Source: Amycolatopsis sp. 195334CR
GTDB taxonomy: Bacteria > Actinomycetota > Actinomycetes > Mycobacteriales > Pseudonocardiaceae
DNA: 64,000 nt
Reading direction: 5' to 3'
Assembly (NCBI RefSeq): GCF_017309385.1
Contig: NZ_JAFJMJ010000001.1
Span: forward strand, 1,798,001 to 1,862,000
Both the position numbers and the translations under genes were made by a program. Every line of letters starts with the position of its first letter. Positions within the stretch are counted from its first letter, which is position 1. Below are positions 26,818 through 34,205 of the stretch, piece by piece. The notes below the pieces were generated by a model, which saw nothing but the letters and a program-made list of their open reading frames with translations, had not been told where the DNA came from and searched no databases.

Positions 26818-26849
26818 GTCGGCGGGTGGAGCCGGGGGATGATGTTCCG

Positions 26850-28709
26850 GTGGAGATAGCCGCTCAGATCGTCGGGCTCATCGTGGCCGTGCTCGTGGTG
26901 ACCGCGATCGCGCGCCGGTTCGACTGGTCCGAGCCGTTGTGCCTGGTGCTCGCGGGCGTCGGCGCCTCGTTCGTGCCCGGTGTGCCCGACTACGAACTGC
27001 ACCCCGAGGTGGTCCTGCTCGGGCTGCTGCCCCCGTTGCTCTACGCCACCGCGATCCGCACGTCGCTGGTCGACATCCGGCGCAACCGCGGGCCGATCGG
27101 GTTGCTGTCGGTCGGGCTGGTCGCGTTCACCACGATCGGGGTCGGGCTGGTCACCTGGCTGGTCATCCCCGGCCTGCCGCTGGCCGCCGGGCTGGCGCTG
27201 GGCGCGGTGGTCGCGCCGCCGGACGCGGTGGCCGCCACCGCCGTCGCCCGCCGGGTCGGCATGCCCCGCCGGATCGTGCGCATCCTCGAAGGCGAGAGCC
27301 TGCTCAACGACGCGTCGGCGCTGGTCGCCCTGCGCACCGCGATCGCGGCGATCGCCGGTTCGGTGTCCCTGCTGGAGGTCGGCGGCGACTTCCTGCTCGC
27401 CGCCGGTGGCGGGGTGCTGGTCGGCCTGATCGCCGGGAAGGTCGCCTACCTGCTGCGCGCGCGGATGGAAGACCCCGTGCTGGACACCGCGACCTCGCTG
27501 GTGGTCCCGTTCGCCGCGTACCTGGCCGCCGAGGAGATCCACGGTTCCGGGGTGCTGGCCGTGGTGATCGCCGGGTTGATGCTCGGCAACCACGAACCCC
27601 GCATGCTCTCCGGCTCGTCCCGGCTGGCGAACCGGCTGAACTGGCGGACCGTGCAGTTCCTGCTGGAGAACCTGGTCTTCCTGCTGATCGGCCTCCAGCT
27701 GCGGCGCATCCTGGAGGCAGCGGGCCGGTCCGAGCTGGGCATCGGCGCGCTGGTCGGGGTGTGCGCGGCGGTGCTCGCGGCCACCGTGTTGACCCGCATC
27801 GCCTGGATGTTCGCCATCGGCGGCATCCGACGGCTTCTGCGGGGAAAAGCCTGGCCGTGGTCGTACTCGGCGGTGATCTCCTGGGCCGGGATGCGCGGGG
27901 TGGTCACGCTGGCCGCCGCGTTCGTGCTGCCCGCCGACACCCCGCACCGGGCGGTGCTGGTGCTCGCCGCGTTCGTGGTGGTGGCGGGCACGCTGCTGCT
28001 CCAGGGCATGACCCTGCCCAAGCTGGTCCGGTGGCTCGGGCTGCCGCCGCCCGATCCCGCCGAGGACGCGCTCCAGGAGGCGGCCCTGCTGCACGACATG
28101 ACCCGCGCCGCGCTCGACGAGCTGGAGAAGGTGCGGCGCCCGGAGGATCCGCCGGAGGTGGTCGAGCGGCTGCGCGACCGGTTGAGCCACCGGTCGGATT
28201 CGGCCTGGGAGCAGCTCGGGCGGCAGAGCGAGCTGACCGAGACCCCGAGCGACGTGTACACGCGGTTGCGCCGGGAGATGCTGGAGGCCGAGCGGGTCGT
28301 GCTGCTCGAAGCGCGCTCCTCGGGCCGCGTCGACGACGACGTCCTGCGGCGTGTACTGGAGGCGCTCGACATCGAGGAGTCCATGCTCACCGAACCGGAA
28401 GACGTCGACCTGGACGAGGAGCGCGAGTTGAGCACACCGGCCGCCACCGCGGGGAGTTGCAAGCACCTGGCCAAGGCCCCCGACGACACCCGACCCGAAA
28501 CCCCGGACGGCTGCGAAGAATGCCTCCGCGACGGTGGCACGTGGGTGCACCTCCGGCTGTGCCTGGAGTGCGGGCACGTCGGCTGCTGCGACTCGTCGGT
28601 GGGCAAGCACGCGACCGCCCACTTCCACGACACGCGGCACCCGGTCATGCGCAGCTACGAGCCCGGCGAAACCTGGCGCTGGTGCTTCGTCGACGCGAAT
28701 CTGGGCTAG
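26850..28709 (+). CDS. Na+/H+ antiporter (CPA1/NhaP type) with C-terminal UBP zinc finger
   Basis: A 619-residue fusion. Residues 1-410 form about 12-13 membrane helices of a CPA1 exchanger. GAVVAPPDAVAATAVARR carries the ion-binding aspartate motif PPDA, and ESLLNDASALVALRTA is the NDA motif. A soluble helical linker of about 130 residues follows. The last 85 residues, CKHLAK...GCEECLRDGGTWVHLRLCLECGHVGCCDSS, are a UBP-type (ubiquitin-hydrolase-type) zinc finger with an intact Cys/His set. GTG 26850 is chosen; GTG 26826 would add eight residues. The finger may sense or bind a C-terminal peptide, but its partner is unknown. Confidence 0.85.
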   Translation: MEIAAQIVGLIVAVLVVTAIARRFDWSEPLCLVLAGVGASFVPGVPDYELHPEVVLLGLLPPLLYATAIRTSLVDIRRNRGPIGLLSVGLVAFTTIGVGLVTWLVIPGLPLAAGLALGAVVAPPDAVAATAVARRVGMPRRIVRILEGESLLNDASALVALRTAIAAIAGSVSLLEVGGDFLLAAGGGVLVGLIAGKVAYLLRARMEDPVLDTATSLVVPFAAYLAAEEIHGSGVLAVVIAGLMLGNHEPRMLSGSSRLANRLNWRTVQFLLENLVFLLIGLQLRRILEAAGRSELGIGALVGVCAAVLAATVLTRIAWMFAIGGIRRLLRGKAWPWSYSAVISWAGMRGVVTLAAAFVLPADTPHRAVLVLAAFVVVAGTLLLQGMTLPKLVRWLGLPPPDPAEDALQEAALLHDMTRAALDELEKVRRPEDPPEVVERLRDRLSHRSDSAWEQLGRQSELTETPSDVYTRLRREMLEAERVVLLEARSSGRVDDDVLRRVLEALDIEESMLTEPEDVDLDEERELSTPAATAGSCKHLAKAPDDTRPETPDGCEECLRDGGTWVHLRLCLECGHVGCCDSSVGKHATAHFHDTRHPVMRSYEPGETWRWCFVDANLG

Positions 28710-28731
28710 TTAGGCTGGACTCGGTGAAATC

Positions 28732-29097
28732 ATGATCGATAGCTTGGCGACCGCCCTGATCATCGCGACCCTGGTGGGGGCGGTGTGGGCGCTGGTGCAC
28801 GTGCTGCGCGACCGGCCGCCGAACCGGCCGCTCTACGGTGCGCTCGCGGTGATCGAGGTGGCGCTGCTGGTGCAGACCGTCGCCGGGATCGTGAACTTCG
28901 CGAACACCGACCGGCCGGTGAACGGACCCGAGTTCATCGCCTACCTGGTCGGAATCCTGGTGATCCTGCCGATCGCGGTGCTGTGGTCGATGACCGAGCG
29001 CACCCGGTGGGGTACCGGCGTGCTGATCGTGGCCTGCCTGGCGCTGCCGGTGATGATCGTGCGGATGCAGCAGATCTGGGAGTTGCGCGGTGCCTGA
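28732..29097 (+). CDS. Small four-helix membrane protein
   Basis: A 121-residue hydrophobic protein: LATALIIATLVGAVWALVHVL, LYGALAVIEVALLVQTVAGIV, FIAYLVGILVILPIAVLWSM and GTGVLIVACLALPVMIV are likely membrane spans. I do not recognise a named function. It starts at ATG 28732, 22 bp after the antiporter, and its last 8 bp overlap the GTG start of the next membrane gene. An antiporter accessory role is possible but unsupported. Confidence 0.7.
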   Translation: MIDSLATALIIATLVGAVWALVHVLRDRPPNRPLYGALAVIEVALLVQTVAGIVNFANTDRPVNGPEFIAYLVGILVILPIAVLWSMTERTRWGTGVLIVACLALPVMIVRMQQIWELRGA

Positions 29098-29491
29098 GAC
29101 CCAGCCGACCACCAGCACCGGGCCCGGGCGGGTGCTGGTGGCCGTGTACGCGATCTTCGCCATCGGCGCGACCTCGCGCTCGGTGGTCCAGATCGCCACC
29201 CGGTTCGACGAGGCGCCGCTGGCCTACGCCCTGTCGGCGGTGGCCGCGGTGGTGTACATCCTGGCCACCTTCGGCCTGGCCAGGGGCAGCCGCGGCGGGC
29301 GGAAGGTGGCCACCGCGTCGTGCCTGTTCGAACTGGCAGGCGTGCTGGCGATCGGTACGTTCAGCCTGGTGGACGCGGAAGCCTTCCCGCATGCGACGGT
29401 CTGGTCCGCGTACGGGAAGGGCTACCTTTTCATCCCGCTGGTGCTGCCGGTGCTGGGCCTGCTCTGGATCCGCCGGACCCGCGCCGCCTGA
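29090..29491 (+). CDS. Small four-helix membrane protein, second gene
   Basis: A 133-residue protein with a short polar N-terminus (PETQPTTSTGPG) and four spans, starting with RVLVAVYAIFAIGATSRSVVQIA and ending with YLFIPLVLPVLGLLWIRR. It starts at GTG 29090 inside the end of the previous gene, which is a sign of translational coupling. It resembles integral membrane proteins that are conserved as a pair in actinobacteria. The function is unknown. Confidence 0.7.
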   Translation: MPETQPTTSTGPGRVLVAVYAIFAIGATSRSVVQIATRFDEAPLAYALSAVAAVVYILATFGLARGSRGGRKVATASCLFELAGVLAIGTFSLVDAEAFPHATVWSAYGKGYLFIPLVLPVLGLLWIRRTRAA

Positions 29492-29532
29492 AGCCGCGCC
29501 CGGCCGCGCGAGCGGCAACCCTCCACGTCGGA

Positions 29533-29594
29533 CCCCAGCTACGAGTGGGCTGGGTCCTGATGCCCCCAGTTACGAGTGGGCCGGGTCCTGATGC
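29533..29594. repeat. Two tandem 31-bp repeats
   Basis: 29533-29563 and 29564-29594 are head-to-tail copies differing at two positions. Each holds CTACGAGTGGG or TTACGAGTGGG and ends GGTCCTGATGC. On the minus strand the second unit encodes the C-terminal HQDPAHS and stop of the small ORF at 29570-29755, and the first unit repeats the same codons beyond the stop. Confidence 0.8.
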
Positions 29595-29755
29595 GAATGA
29601 TCCGCCGTCCCCGCGGGTGAGTCCGTGCGCTCGGCTGGTCTCTGCTCCGCGGCCTGCTGCTGCCGCGGCTGCTGCTCCACCTCGTGGTGGTGCGCCTCGG
29701 CGAGTTCGTAGTCATGCCGGCACCGGCGGCCGAACCGCCGGGCTCCGCCCGTCAT
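29570..29755 (-). CDS. Putative small His/Gln-rich protein, coupled to a 12-codon leader ORF
   Basis: A 61-residue polar ORF with a histidine/glutamine-rich middle (CRHDYELAEAHHHEVEQQ). On the minus strand it starts at ATG 29755, in a 4-bp ATGA overlap with a 12-codon ORF (29752-29790, MRTVTGNKGRGS) that has a strong AAGGAGG Shine-Dalgarno sequence 4 bases before its ATG. This coupled layout is the main evidence for translation. It fills most of a 435-bp gap between plus-strand genes. No known family. It may still be non-coding. Confidence 0.35.
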   Translation of the reverse strand: MTGGARRFGRRCRHDYELAEAHHHEVEQQPRQQQAAEQRPAERTDSPAGTADHSHQDPAHS

Positions 29756-29926
29756 GACCCCCGCCCCTTGTTCCCGGTGACCGTCCTCATGACGCCTCCT
29801 TCGCCGCGCCGATTTTACGCCCGCCCGGCCCGCCGGCGCGCGTTCATTTCGCGGTGGATTACCCGGCCGGGAATCGGTAAACCCGCGCCGCTGTTGCACC
29901 GGTCAGGAAAGCACCGGAGGCGAATC

Positions 29927-30334
29927 ATGATCGAATTGGCCGAGCGCCTGCTCGCCGAGCACCGCACCATCGCCGTGGTCGGGCTGAGCACCAATCCCGA
30001 GAAGGCCGCGCATTCCGTGCCCGCCGCGATGCGGGCGGCCGGGTTCCGCGTGCTCGGCGTGCACCCCAGCGCGCCCGAACTCCTCGGTGAGCCCGCCTAT
30101 CGCGAACTGGCCGAAATCCCAGAACCGATCGACATCGTGAACGTGTTCCGCCCGGCCGCCGAAGCACCCGAGATCGCGCGGCAGGCGGTGGCCATCGGCG
30201 CCAAGGCCTTGTGGCTGCAACAGGGAATCGTCTCCCCCGAAGCACGCCGGATCGCCGAAGAGGGTGGCCTCGATTACGTCGAGGACCAGTGCATGGCCGT
30301 GGTCCGCGCCCTCTCCGGTGCCAGGAAGAACTAG
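29927..30334 (+). CDS. CoA-binding protein (YccU family)
   Basis: A 135-residue Rossmann-type protein. IAVVGLSTNPEKAAHSVPAAMRAAGFRVLGVHP (about 15-47) is the CoA-binding signature of the YccU family, and IDIVNVFRPAAEAPEIARQAV and ALWLQQGIVSPEARRIAEE complete it. It is a stand-alone relative of the CoA-binding domain of acyl-CoA synthetases. Its exact role is unknown. ATG 29927 has GGAGG seven bases upstream. The open frame upstream to 29684 is not needed. The stop overlaps the convergent anti-sigma gene by 4 bp in a shared CTAG. Confidence 0.9.
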   Translation: MIELAERLLAEHRTIAVVGLSTNPEKAAHSVPAAMRAAGFRVLGVHPSAPELLGEPAYRELAEIPEPIDIVNVFRPAAEAPEIARQAVAIGAKALWLQQGIVSPEARRIAEEGGLDYVEDQCMAVVRALSGARKN

Positions 30335-31044
30335 GCGACCCTCCGCTTCGCCGCCGGCGGCTGGTGCCGGTCGCTCTTCGCCCGGCGACGCGGGCGGGAC
30401 GACTCCGCGTCCTCACTGGCGGTGAAGAGCTCGGCGTCCTCCCGCACGTGGCTGCCGGGCTCCGGCGCCCGCCACCGGCCGAAGCCGAGCAGGAGCGTGC
30501 ACAGCACCCCGAGCAGCAGCGGCACGTGCCCGCTGAGCCGGTACCAGCCGACCTGCCCACCCAGAACGTCCACAATGGACAGGAACACCAGCACGCCGGC
30601 GAAGCTGAGCAGCAGCGGCAACTGCGTCCGCGCGCGGAACGGCCGGGCCGCCACGAACAGCAGCCCGACCGCGATGGCGAAGTTGAACGCCGCCGTCTCG
30701 TGCTGCAGGTGCCCGCCGTGCGCGGCCCCGGTGATGCCCGGCATCGGCATCAGCAACTGCGAGACCACCACCGAGAACTGGCACACCGCGACCAGCACCA
30801 GCGCCCACCGCAGCCGGTCCACCCCCGGTTTCACGGCCACCCTGGCGTACACCCGCTCCGGCACCGCGGGCGGTTCGCCCACCGGCGCCAGCCTGGCCAG
30901 GCGGGTGATCCCCGCCGCCGCCTCCCACCAGGCGGCGCACTCGGCGCACCCGTCGACGTGTGCTTCCAATTCGGTCATCGGCACGCCCGGATCCTCACCG
31001 TCCAGCGTCGCCGAAATCCCCTCGCGAACGGTCGAACACTCCAT
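30331..31044 (-). CDS. Membrane anti-sigma factor (zinc-finger type)
   Basis: A 237-residue protein. The N-terminal zinc-finger anti-sigma motif is ECSTVREGISATLDGEDPG...LEAHVDGCAECAAWW (HxxxCxxC, about 28-38). After it come about five to six membrane spans, such as WALVLVAVCQFSVVVSQLL, AAFNFAIAVGLLFVAA and LPLLLSFAGVLVFLSIV, and a basic C-terminal tail. It probably sequesters the divergent ECF sigma factor at the membrane. The multi-span sensory part is larger than in single-span RskA-type factors. Confidence 0.85.
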   Translation of the reverse strand: MECSTVREGISATLDGEDPGVPMTELEAHVDGCAECAAWWEAAAGITRLARLAPVGEPPAVPERVYARVAVKPGVDRLRWALVLVAVCQFSVVVSQLLMPMPGITGAAHGGHLQHETAAFNFAIAVGLLFVAARPFRARTQLPLLLSFAGVLVFLSIVDVLGGQVGWYRLSGHVPLLLGVLCTLLLGFGRWRAPEPGSHVREDAELFTASEDAESSRPRRRAKSDRHQPPAAKRRVA

Positions 31045-31068
31045 GGCTGTTCAGTCGTCGGCCGACCC

Positions 31069-31097
31069 GGGAAAGTTCCCGGATAGCGACACGTAGT
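31069..31097 (+). promoter_or_regulatory. Candidate autoregulated ECF promoter
   Basis: GGGAAA (31069-31074), then 17 bp, then CGTAGT (31092-31097), 37 bp before the sigma gene GTG. This fits the spacing and element type recalled for mycobacterial SigC promoters (SSSAAT, 16-20 bp, CGT). The -35 element is also half of a palindrome CGGGAAAGTTCCCG at 31068-31081. Confidence 0.5.
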
Positions 31098-31134
31098 GGC
31101 AAAATGGTTCCACCACCGCATAGGGTGATCCCTT

Positions 31135-31689
31135 GTGGATGACGACGAGATCACCCGCCAGGCGTTCCGCGCGGCCGGCGGCGACCGGCGCGCCGCCGAG
31201 CAGTTCGTCGCCGCCACCCGGCACCAGCTGCACCGCCTGCTGAGCTACCTGTCCGACCCCGGCTCCGCCGAGGACCTGGTCCAGGAGACCTACCTGCGTG
31301 CCTTCGCCGCGCTGCCGCGGTTCGCCGGGCGCTCCCCCGCGCGGATGTGGCTGCTGGCCATCGCGAAGCGGGTGGCCGCCGACCACCTGCGCGGCAACCG
31401 CCGCCGCCCGCGCACCACGCCGCTCGAGGAGTCGGGCACCGAGGCCGTGAAGACGCCGGACCACGGCAGGCTGGTCATCCTCCAGCAGCTGATCGGCGAA
31501 CTGGACGAGGACCGGCGCGAGGCGTTCGTGCTCACCCAGATCACCGGGCTGTCCTACGCCGAGGCCGCGGAGCTCTGCGAGTGCGCGGTCGGCACCATCC
31601 GGTCCAGGGTGTTCCGCGCCAGGGACGACCTGACCGCGGCGATGGCGCAGGGCGAAGGCGGACGTCGATCGGCCACCAGCGGCTGGTGA
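31135..31689 (+). CDS. ECF RNA polymerase sigma factor, SigC-like
   Basis: A 184-residue ECF factor with sigma-2 (SYLSDPGSAEDLVQETYLRAFAALPRFAGRSPARMWLLAIAKRVAADHLR, about 36-86) and sigma-4 (EAFVLTQITGLSYAEAAELCECAVGTIRSRVFRARD) domains. The residues LLSYLSDPGSAEDLVQET and LSYAEAAELCECAVGTIRSRV are closely similar to SigC of Mycobacterium tuberculosis. The start is GTG 31135. It is divergent from its likely anti-sigma gene. The regulon cannot be inferred beyond the candidate autoregulatory promoter. Confidence 0.92.
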   Translation: MDDDEITRQAFRAAGGDRRAAEQFVAATRHQLHRLLSYLSDPGSAEDLVQETYLRAFAALPRFAGRSPARMWLLAIAKRVAADHLRGNRRRPRTTPLEESGTEAVKTPDHGRLVILQQLIGELDEDRREAFVLTQITGLSYAEAAELCECAVGTIRSRVFRARDDLTAAMAQGEGGRRSATSGW

Positions 31690-31716
31690 CCCGGGGTGAT
31701 GTTCCGTTCACCCACA

Positions 31717-31784
31717 TGTGGACAAAGCCTGTGGATAACTCCGGCGGCCAGTTGTGCACAACGGCCGGCTCAGGGTGTGCACAA
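31717..31784. other. Cluster of four DnaA-box-like 9-mers
   Basis: TGTGGACAA (31717-31725) and TGTGGATAA (31730-31738) are exact reverse complements of the DnaA boxes TTGTCCACA and TTATCCACA. TTGTGCACA (31752-31760) and TGTGCACAA (31776-31784) each differ by one base. All lie within 68 bp, in the gap after the sigma gene and over the end of the minus-strand ATPase gene. No dnaA, dnaN or parAB gene is near, so it is not the chromosomal origin. Confidence 0.6.
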
Positions 31785-32324
31785 CACGATCGGGGTGTCC
31801 AGTGACGGCCGCTCCAGCACCTCCACGCTGTGCCACCCGCGTGGCGGCCTGCCCTCCGCGAGCGCGCGTTCGACCCGTTCCGCCCGCCGCACGTGCCGGG
31901 TGAACGAGCGCGCGCCCAGCACCCGCCCCCGGGCCAGCTGACCGGCCGCGGCCTCACCCGGTGTGGTGTGCACCCACAGCAGGTGACGGCTGCGCCCCGC
32001 GAGCACGGCCATCACGATCAGCATCACCCGGGTGCTCGCCCTGGTCGCGGGCTCGTGGGCGACCACGGCCCGGCCACGGCGCAGGGAGAACAGCAGGATC
32101 CGCGACCGGTGCCCGAGGTGCACCAGCGGGCGGTACCAGCGGTAGCGCACCCACGACGGCAGCACCCGGCTGAACCAGGCCCGCACCTGGTCGGAGTCGA
32201 GCAGCGCGGCCCCCGCCTGGTTCTCCGCGCGGGCGAGCAGCGTGCTCTTGCCCGCACCGGGAATTCCGGCGACCACCACCAGCCCGTGGACCGGCACCGG
32301 CAGTTCCACCCTCGCCCGACGCAT
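31770..32324 (-). CDS. P-loop ATPase/kinase of unknown target
   Basis: A 184-residue P-loop protein: Walker A VVVAGIPGAGKSTLLARAE (about 15-33), then LLDSDQVRAWFSRVLPSWVRYRW, where the DSDQVR motif resembles the zeta-toxin/AAA_33 kinase group. A small basic protein, rich in arginine after residue 70. The start is ATG 32324 (MRRARVEL); the much longer open frame upstream has no coding character. No antitoxin-like gene precedes it. It lies back to back with the secreted nuclease gene. Target unknown. Confidence 0.7.
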   Translation of the reverse strand: MRRARVELPVPVHGLVVVAGIPGAGKSTLLARAENQAGAALLDSDQVRAWFSRVLPSWVRYRWYRPLVHLGHRSRILLFSLRRGRAVVAHEPATRASTRVMLIVMAVLAGRSRHLLWVHTTPGEAAAGQLARGRVLGARSFTRHVRRAERVERALAEGRPPRGWHSVEVLERPSLDTPIVLCTP

Positions 32325-32378
32325 GCGCGGGCAACGAGCCGCCTGCCCGGATCGTTCCGTACGCCCGTGTTCGACCAC

Positions 32379-32393
32379 GTGGAAAGTTTCCAC
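32379..32393. promoter_or_regulatory. Palindrome between divergent ATPase and nuclease genes
   Basis: GTGGAAAGTTTCCAC is a perfect 7+1+7 palindrome, 55 bp upstream of the ATPase start and 95 bp before the nuclease start. Similar GGRAA...TTYCC palindromes occur at 31068, 33223 and 35036. A shared regulator is possible. Confidence 0.4.
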
Positions 32394-32487
32394 CAAGCGT
32401 CGCGAACCGGTTACGCACCGGCGACCGAGGTGCAATGCGGATCCGGCACCGTCACAGGGCCCATCCACGTCCCCACCTGGAGGAACC

Positions 32488-33126
32488 GTGATCCGCTGGA
32501 CCGTCCCGGCCGTCGCGACCGCACTGGCCGCCACCGCCCTCACCGTGACGATCACCACGCCCGCCGGTGCCACCCCGCCGAACATCCCGAGCAAGGCCAC
32601 CGCGCAGTCCGAGCTGAACGCGCTGACCGTGGCCACCGAGGGCAGCCTGAGCGGGTACTCGCGCGACCTGTTCCCCCACTGGTCCACCGTGTCCGGCAGC
32701 TGCAACACGCGGGAGACGGTGCTCAAGCGGGACGGGCAGAACGTGGTCCAGGACTCGTCGTGCGCCGCGGTCTCGGGCAGCTGGTTCAGCCCGTACGACG
32801 GCGCCACCTGGACGAACGCGGCCGATGTGGACATCGACCACATCGTGCCGCTGGCCGAGGCGTGGCGCTCCGGCGCCAACTCGTGGACCACCAGCAAGCG
32901 CCAGCAGTTCGCGAACGACCTCACCCGGCCGCAGCTGATCGCCGTCACCGACAACGTCAACCAGTCCAAAGGCGACCAGGACCCGGCGTCCTGGCAGCCG
33001 TCCGTGTCCTCGTACCGCTGCACCTACGCCAAGATGTGGATCCGCTCGAAGTACTACTGGGGCCTGCGCGCGCAGTCGGCCGAGAAGAGCGCGCTGCAGT
33101 CGATGGTGAACACCTGCTCCTCGTAA
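32488..33126 (+). CDS. Secreted HNH endonuclease (DUF1524-type)
   Basis: A 212-residue secreted nuclease. The signal peptide is about residues 1-29 (WTVPAVATALAATALTVTI, then AGA). The mature domain has SCNTRETVLKRDG, the catalytic DVDIDHIVPLAEAW and the distal DNVNQSKGDQDPASWQP, matching HNH proteins of the GmrSD-C/DUF1524 group common in actinomycetes. The GTG start at 32488 has GGAGGA at good spacing. A lipoprotein paralogue lies at 36992-37612. It probably degrades extracellular DNA for phosphate or in competition. Confidence 0.9.
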   Translation: MIRWTVPAVATALAATALTVTITTPAGATPPNIPSKATAQSELNALTVATEGSLSGYSRDLFPHWSTVSGSCNTRETVLKRDGQNVVQDSSCAAVSGSWFSPYDGATWTNAADVDIDHIVPLAEAWRSGANSWTTSKRQQFANDLTRPQLIAVTDNVNQSKGDQDPASWQPSVSSYRCTYAKMWIRSKYYWGLRAQSAEKSALQSMVNTCSS

Positions 33127-33162
33127 TACTGTGACGTGCGTCACATGAAACCCGCGTGATGA

Positions 33163-33202
33163 GCGTCTGGTCCGTGCGTCACACACGTACCGGACCAGAC
33201 GC
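33163..33202 (+). terminator. Hairpin terminator after the HNH nuclease gene
   Basis: 12-bp arms GCGTCTGGTCCG (33163-33174) and CGGACCAGACGC (33191-33202), 36 bp after the nuclease stop. This is why the downstream AraC gene is started at 33261 rather than at the open-frame limit. A palindrome GTGACG-TG-CGTCAC (33131-33144) precedes it, and GGGAAA-TCG-TTTCCC is at 33224-33238. Both could be operators for the AraC gene. Confidence 0.6.
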
Positions 33203-33260
33203 GCTCGGGGGCGCGCCTGGCACGGGAAATCGTTTCCCGCAGCACGGGTGGAGGTGCCGG

Positions 33261-34196
33261 ATGCACAGGTGGTACGGAAGTTCGAAGGTGCACCGGTGCC
33301 GCCTGTCCTCCGCACCGGAGGGCATCGCGTGGGCCGAGTTCGCCGCCTCGGTGCAGGTGTCCACCGCCGGGCTGGCCGCGATCGAACCGGCCGCGCCCGG
33401 CCAGGCCGACCGGGCCGCCCGCCTCACCCTGGTCAGCTCGCCGACCAGCAAGATCACCCAGGCCGACCTGCCGCCGGTGCGCGTGTCCATTGAGGAGTCG
33501 GACGAGTTCGTCGGCTTCTACGTGCTGGAGCACTCACCGTGGTGGATCACCACCGGCGGGCAGGAGATCATGCACGCCCCCGGCGAGCTGCTGATCGCCG
33601 CGCCGGGGCCGCTGCGCGCGATCAGCCGCGCCCGCGGCCTGGCCACCGGGCTGTGGGTGGCCGCGAACCGCCTCACCGTGTCCCGCCGCGAGCTGGACCG
33701 GCTGCGCACCCGGCCGACGCCGCTGCCGCCCGCGCTGCGCACCCTGCTCACCACCGCCGCCGACAGCCTGGCCGAATACGGCGAACTCGACGTGCTCGGC
33801 GCGGAGAACTACCTGACCGGCCTCGGCGACCTGGTGGTGCGCTCGCTGCTCGGGATGACCGCCGCGCCCGAGCCGCGGCAGGCCCGCAAGCAGCAGATCC
33901 GCCAGTACATCCACGACCGCCTCGACGACCCGCGGCTGGACGTGGACTCGATCGCCGCCGCCCACCACATCTCCCGCAGCGCGCTGTACCAGATCTTCGA
34001 GGACGAGGACGGGGTCGCCGGTTACGTCCGGCGACGCCGCCTCGTCCGGGCGAAGGAAATGCTCGCGGACCCGAACCGGACGAACGAAACCATCGGCGCG
34101 ATCGCCCGTCAGGCCGGATTCACCAGCCACGCCCATTTCAGCCGCGTCTTCACCCGCACCTTCGGCGCGAAGCCGAGTGAATTCCGCGGCGGGTAA
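33261..34196 (+). CDS. AraC-family regulator (paralogue 1)
   Basis: A 311-residue regulator. The N-terminal region (about 15-190) looks like the AraC-binding-like (cupin type) domain: VSIEESDEFVGFYVLEHSPWWITTGGQEI, then LIAAPGPLRAISRARG. The C-terminal double HTH (about 212-311) is LDVDSIAAAHHISRSALYQIFEDEDGVAGYVRRRRLVRAKEML and IGAIARQAGFTSHAHFSRVFTRTFGAKPSEF. ATG 33261 has GGAGG upstream; the open frame extends to 33156 but crosses a hairpin. The closest relative in the window is the AraC protein at 35238-36233. Confidence 0.85.
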   Translation: MHRWYGSSKVHRCRLSSAPEGIAWAEFAASVQVSTAGLAAIEPAAPGQADRAARLTLVSSPTSKITQADLPPVRVSIEESDEFVGFYVLEHSPWWITTGGQEIMHAPGELLIAAPGPLRAISRARGLATGLWVAANRLTVSRRELDRLRTRPTPLPPALRTLLTTAADSLAEYGELDVLGAENYLTGLGDLVVRSLLGMTAAPEPRQARKQQIRQYIHDRLDDPRLDVDSIAAAHHISRSALYQIFEDEDGVAGYVRRRRLVRAKEMLADPNRTNETIGAIARQAGFTSHAHFSRVFTRTFGAKPSEFRGG

Positions 34197-34205
34197 GCGG
34201 CCTTA

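Noticed and set aside
26811..28640. 609-codon minus-strand frame opposite the antiporter
   Set aside because: Antisense shadow rich in R/H/Q/G; the plus-strand frame has clear CPA1 and zinc-finger motifs.
31717..31784. Chromosomal replication origin
   Set aside because: Only four boxes, no AT-rich unwinding region, and no dnaA, dnaN, gyrB or parAB genes nearby.
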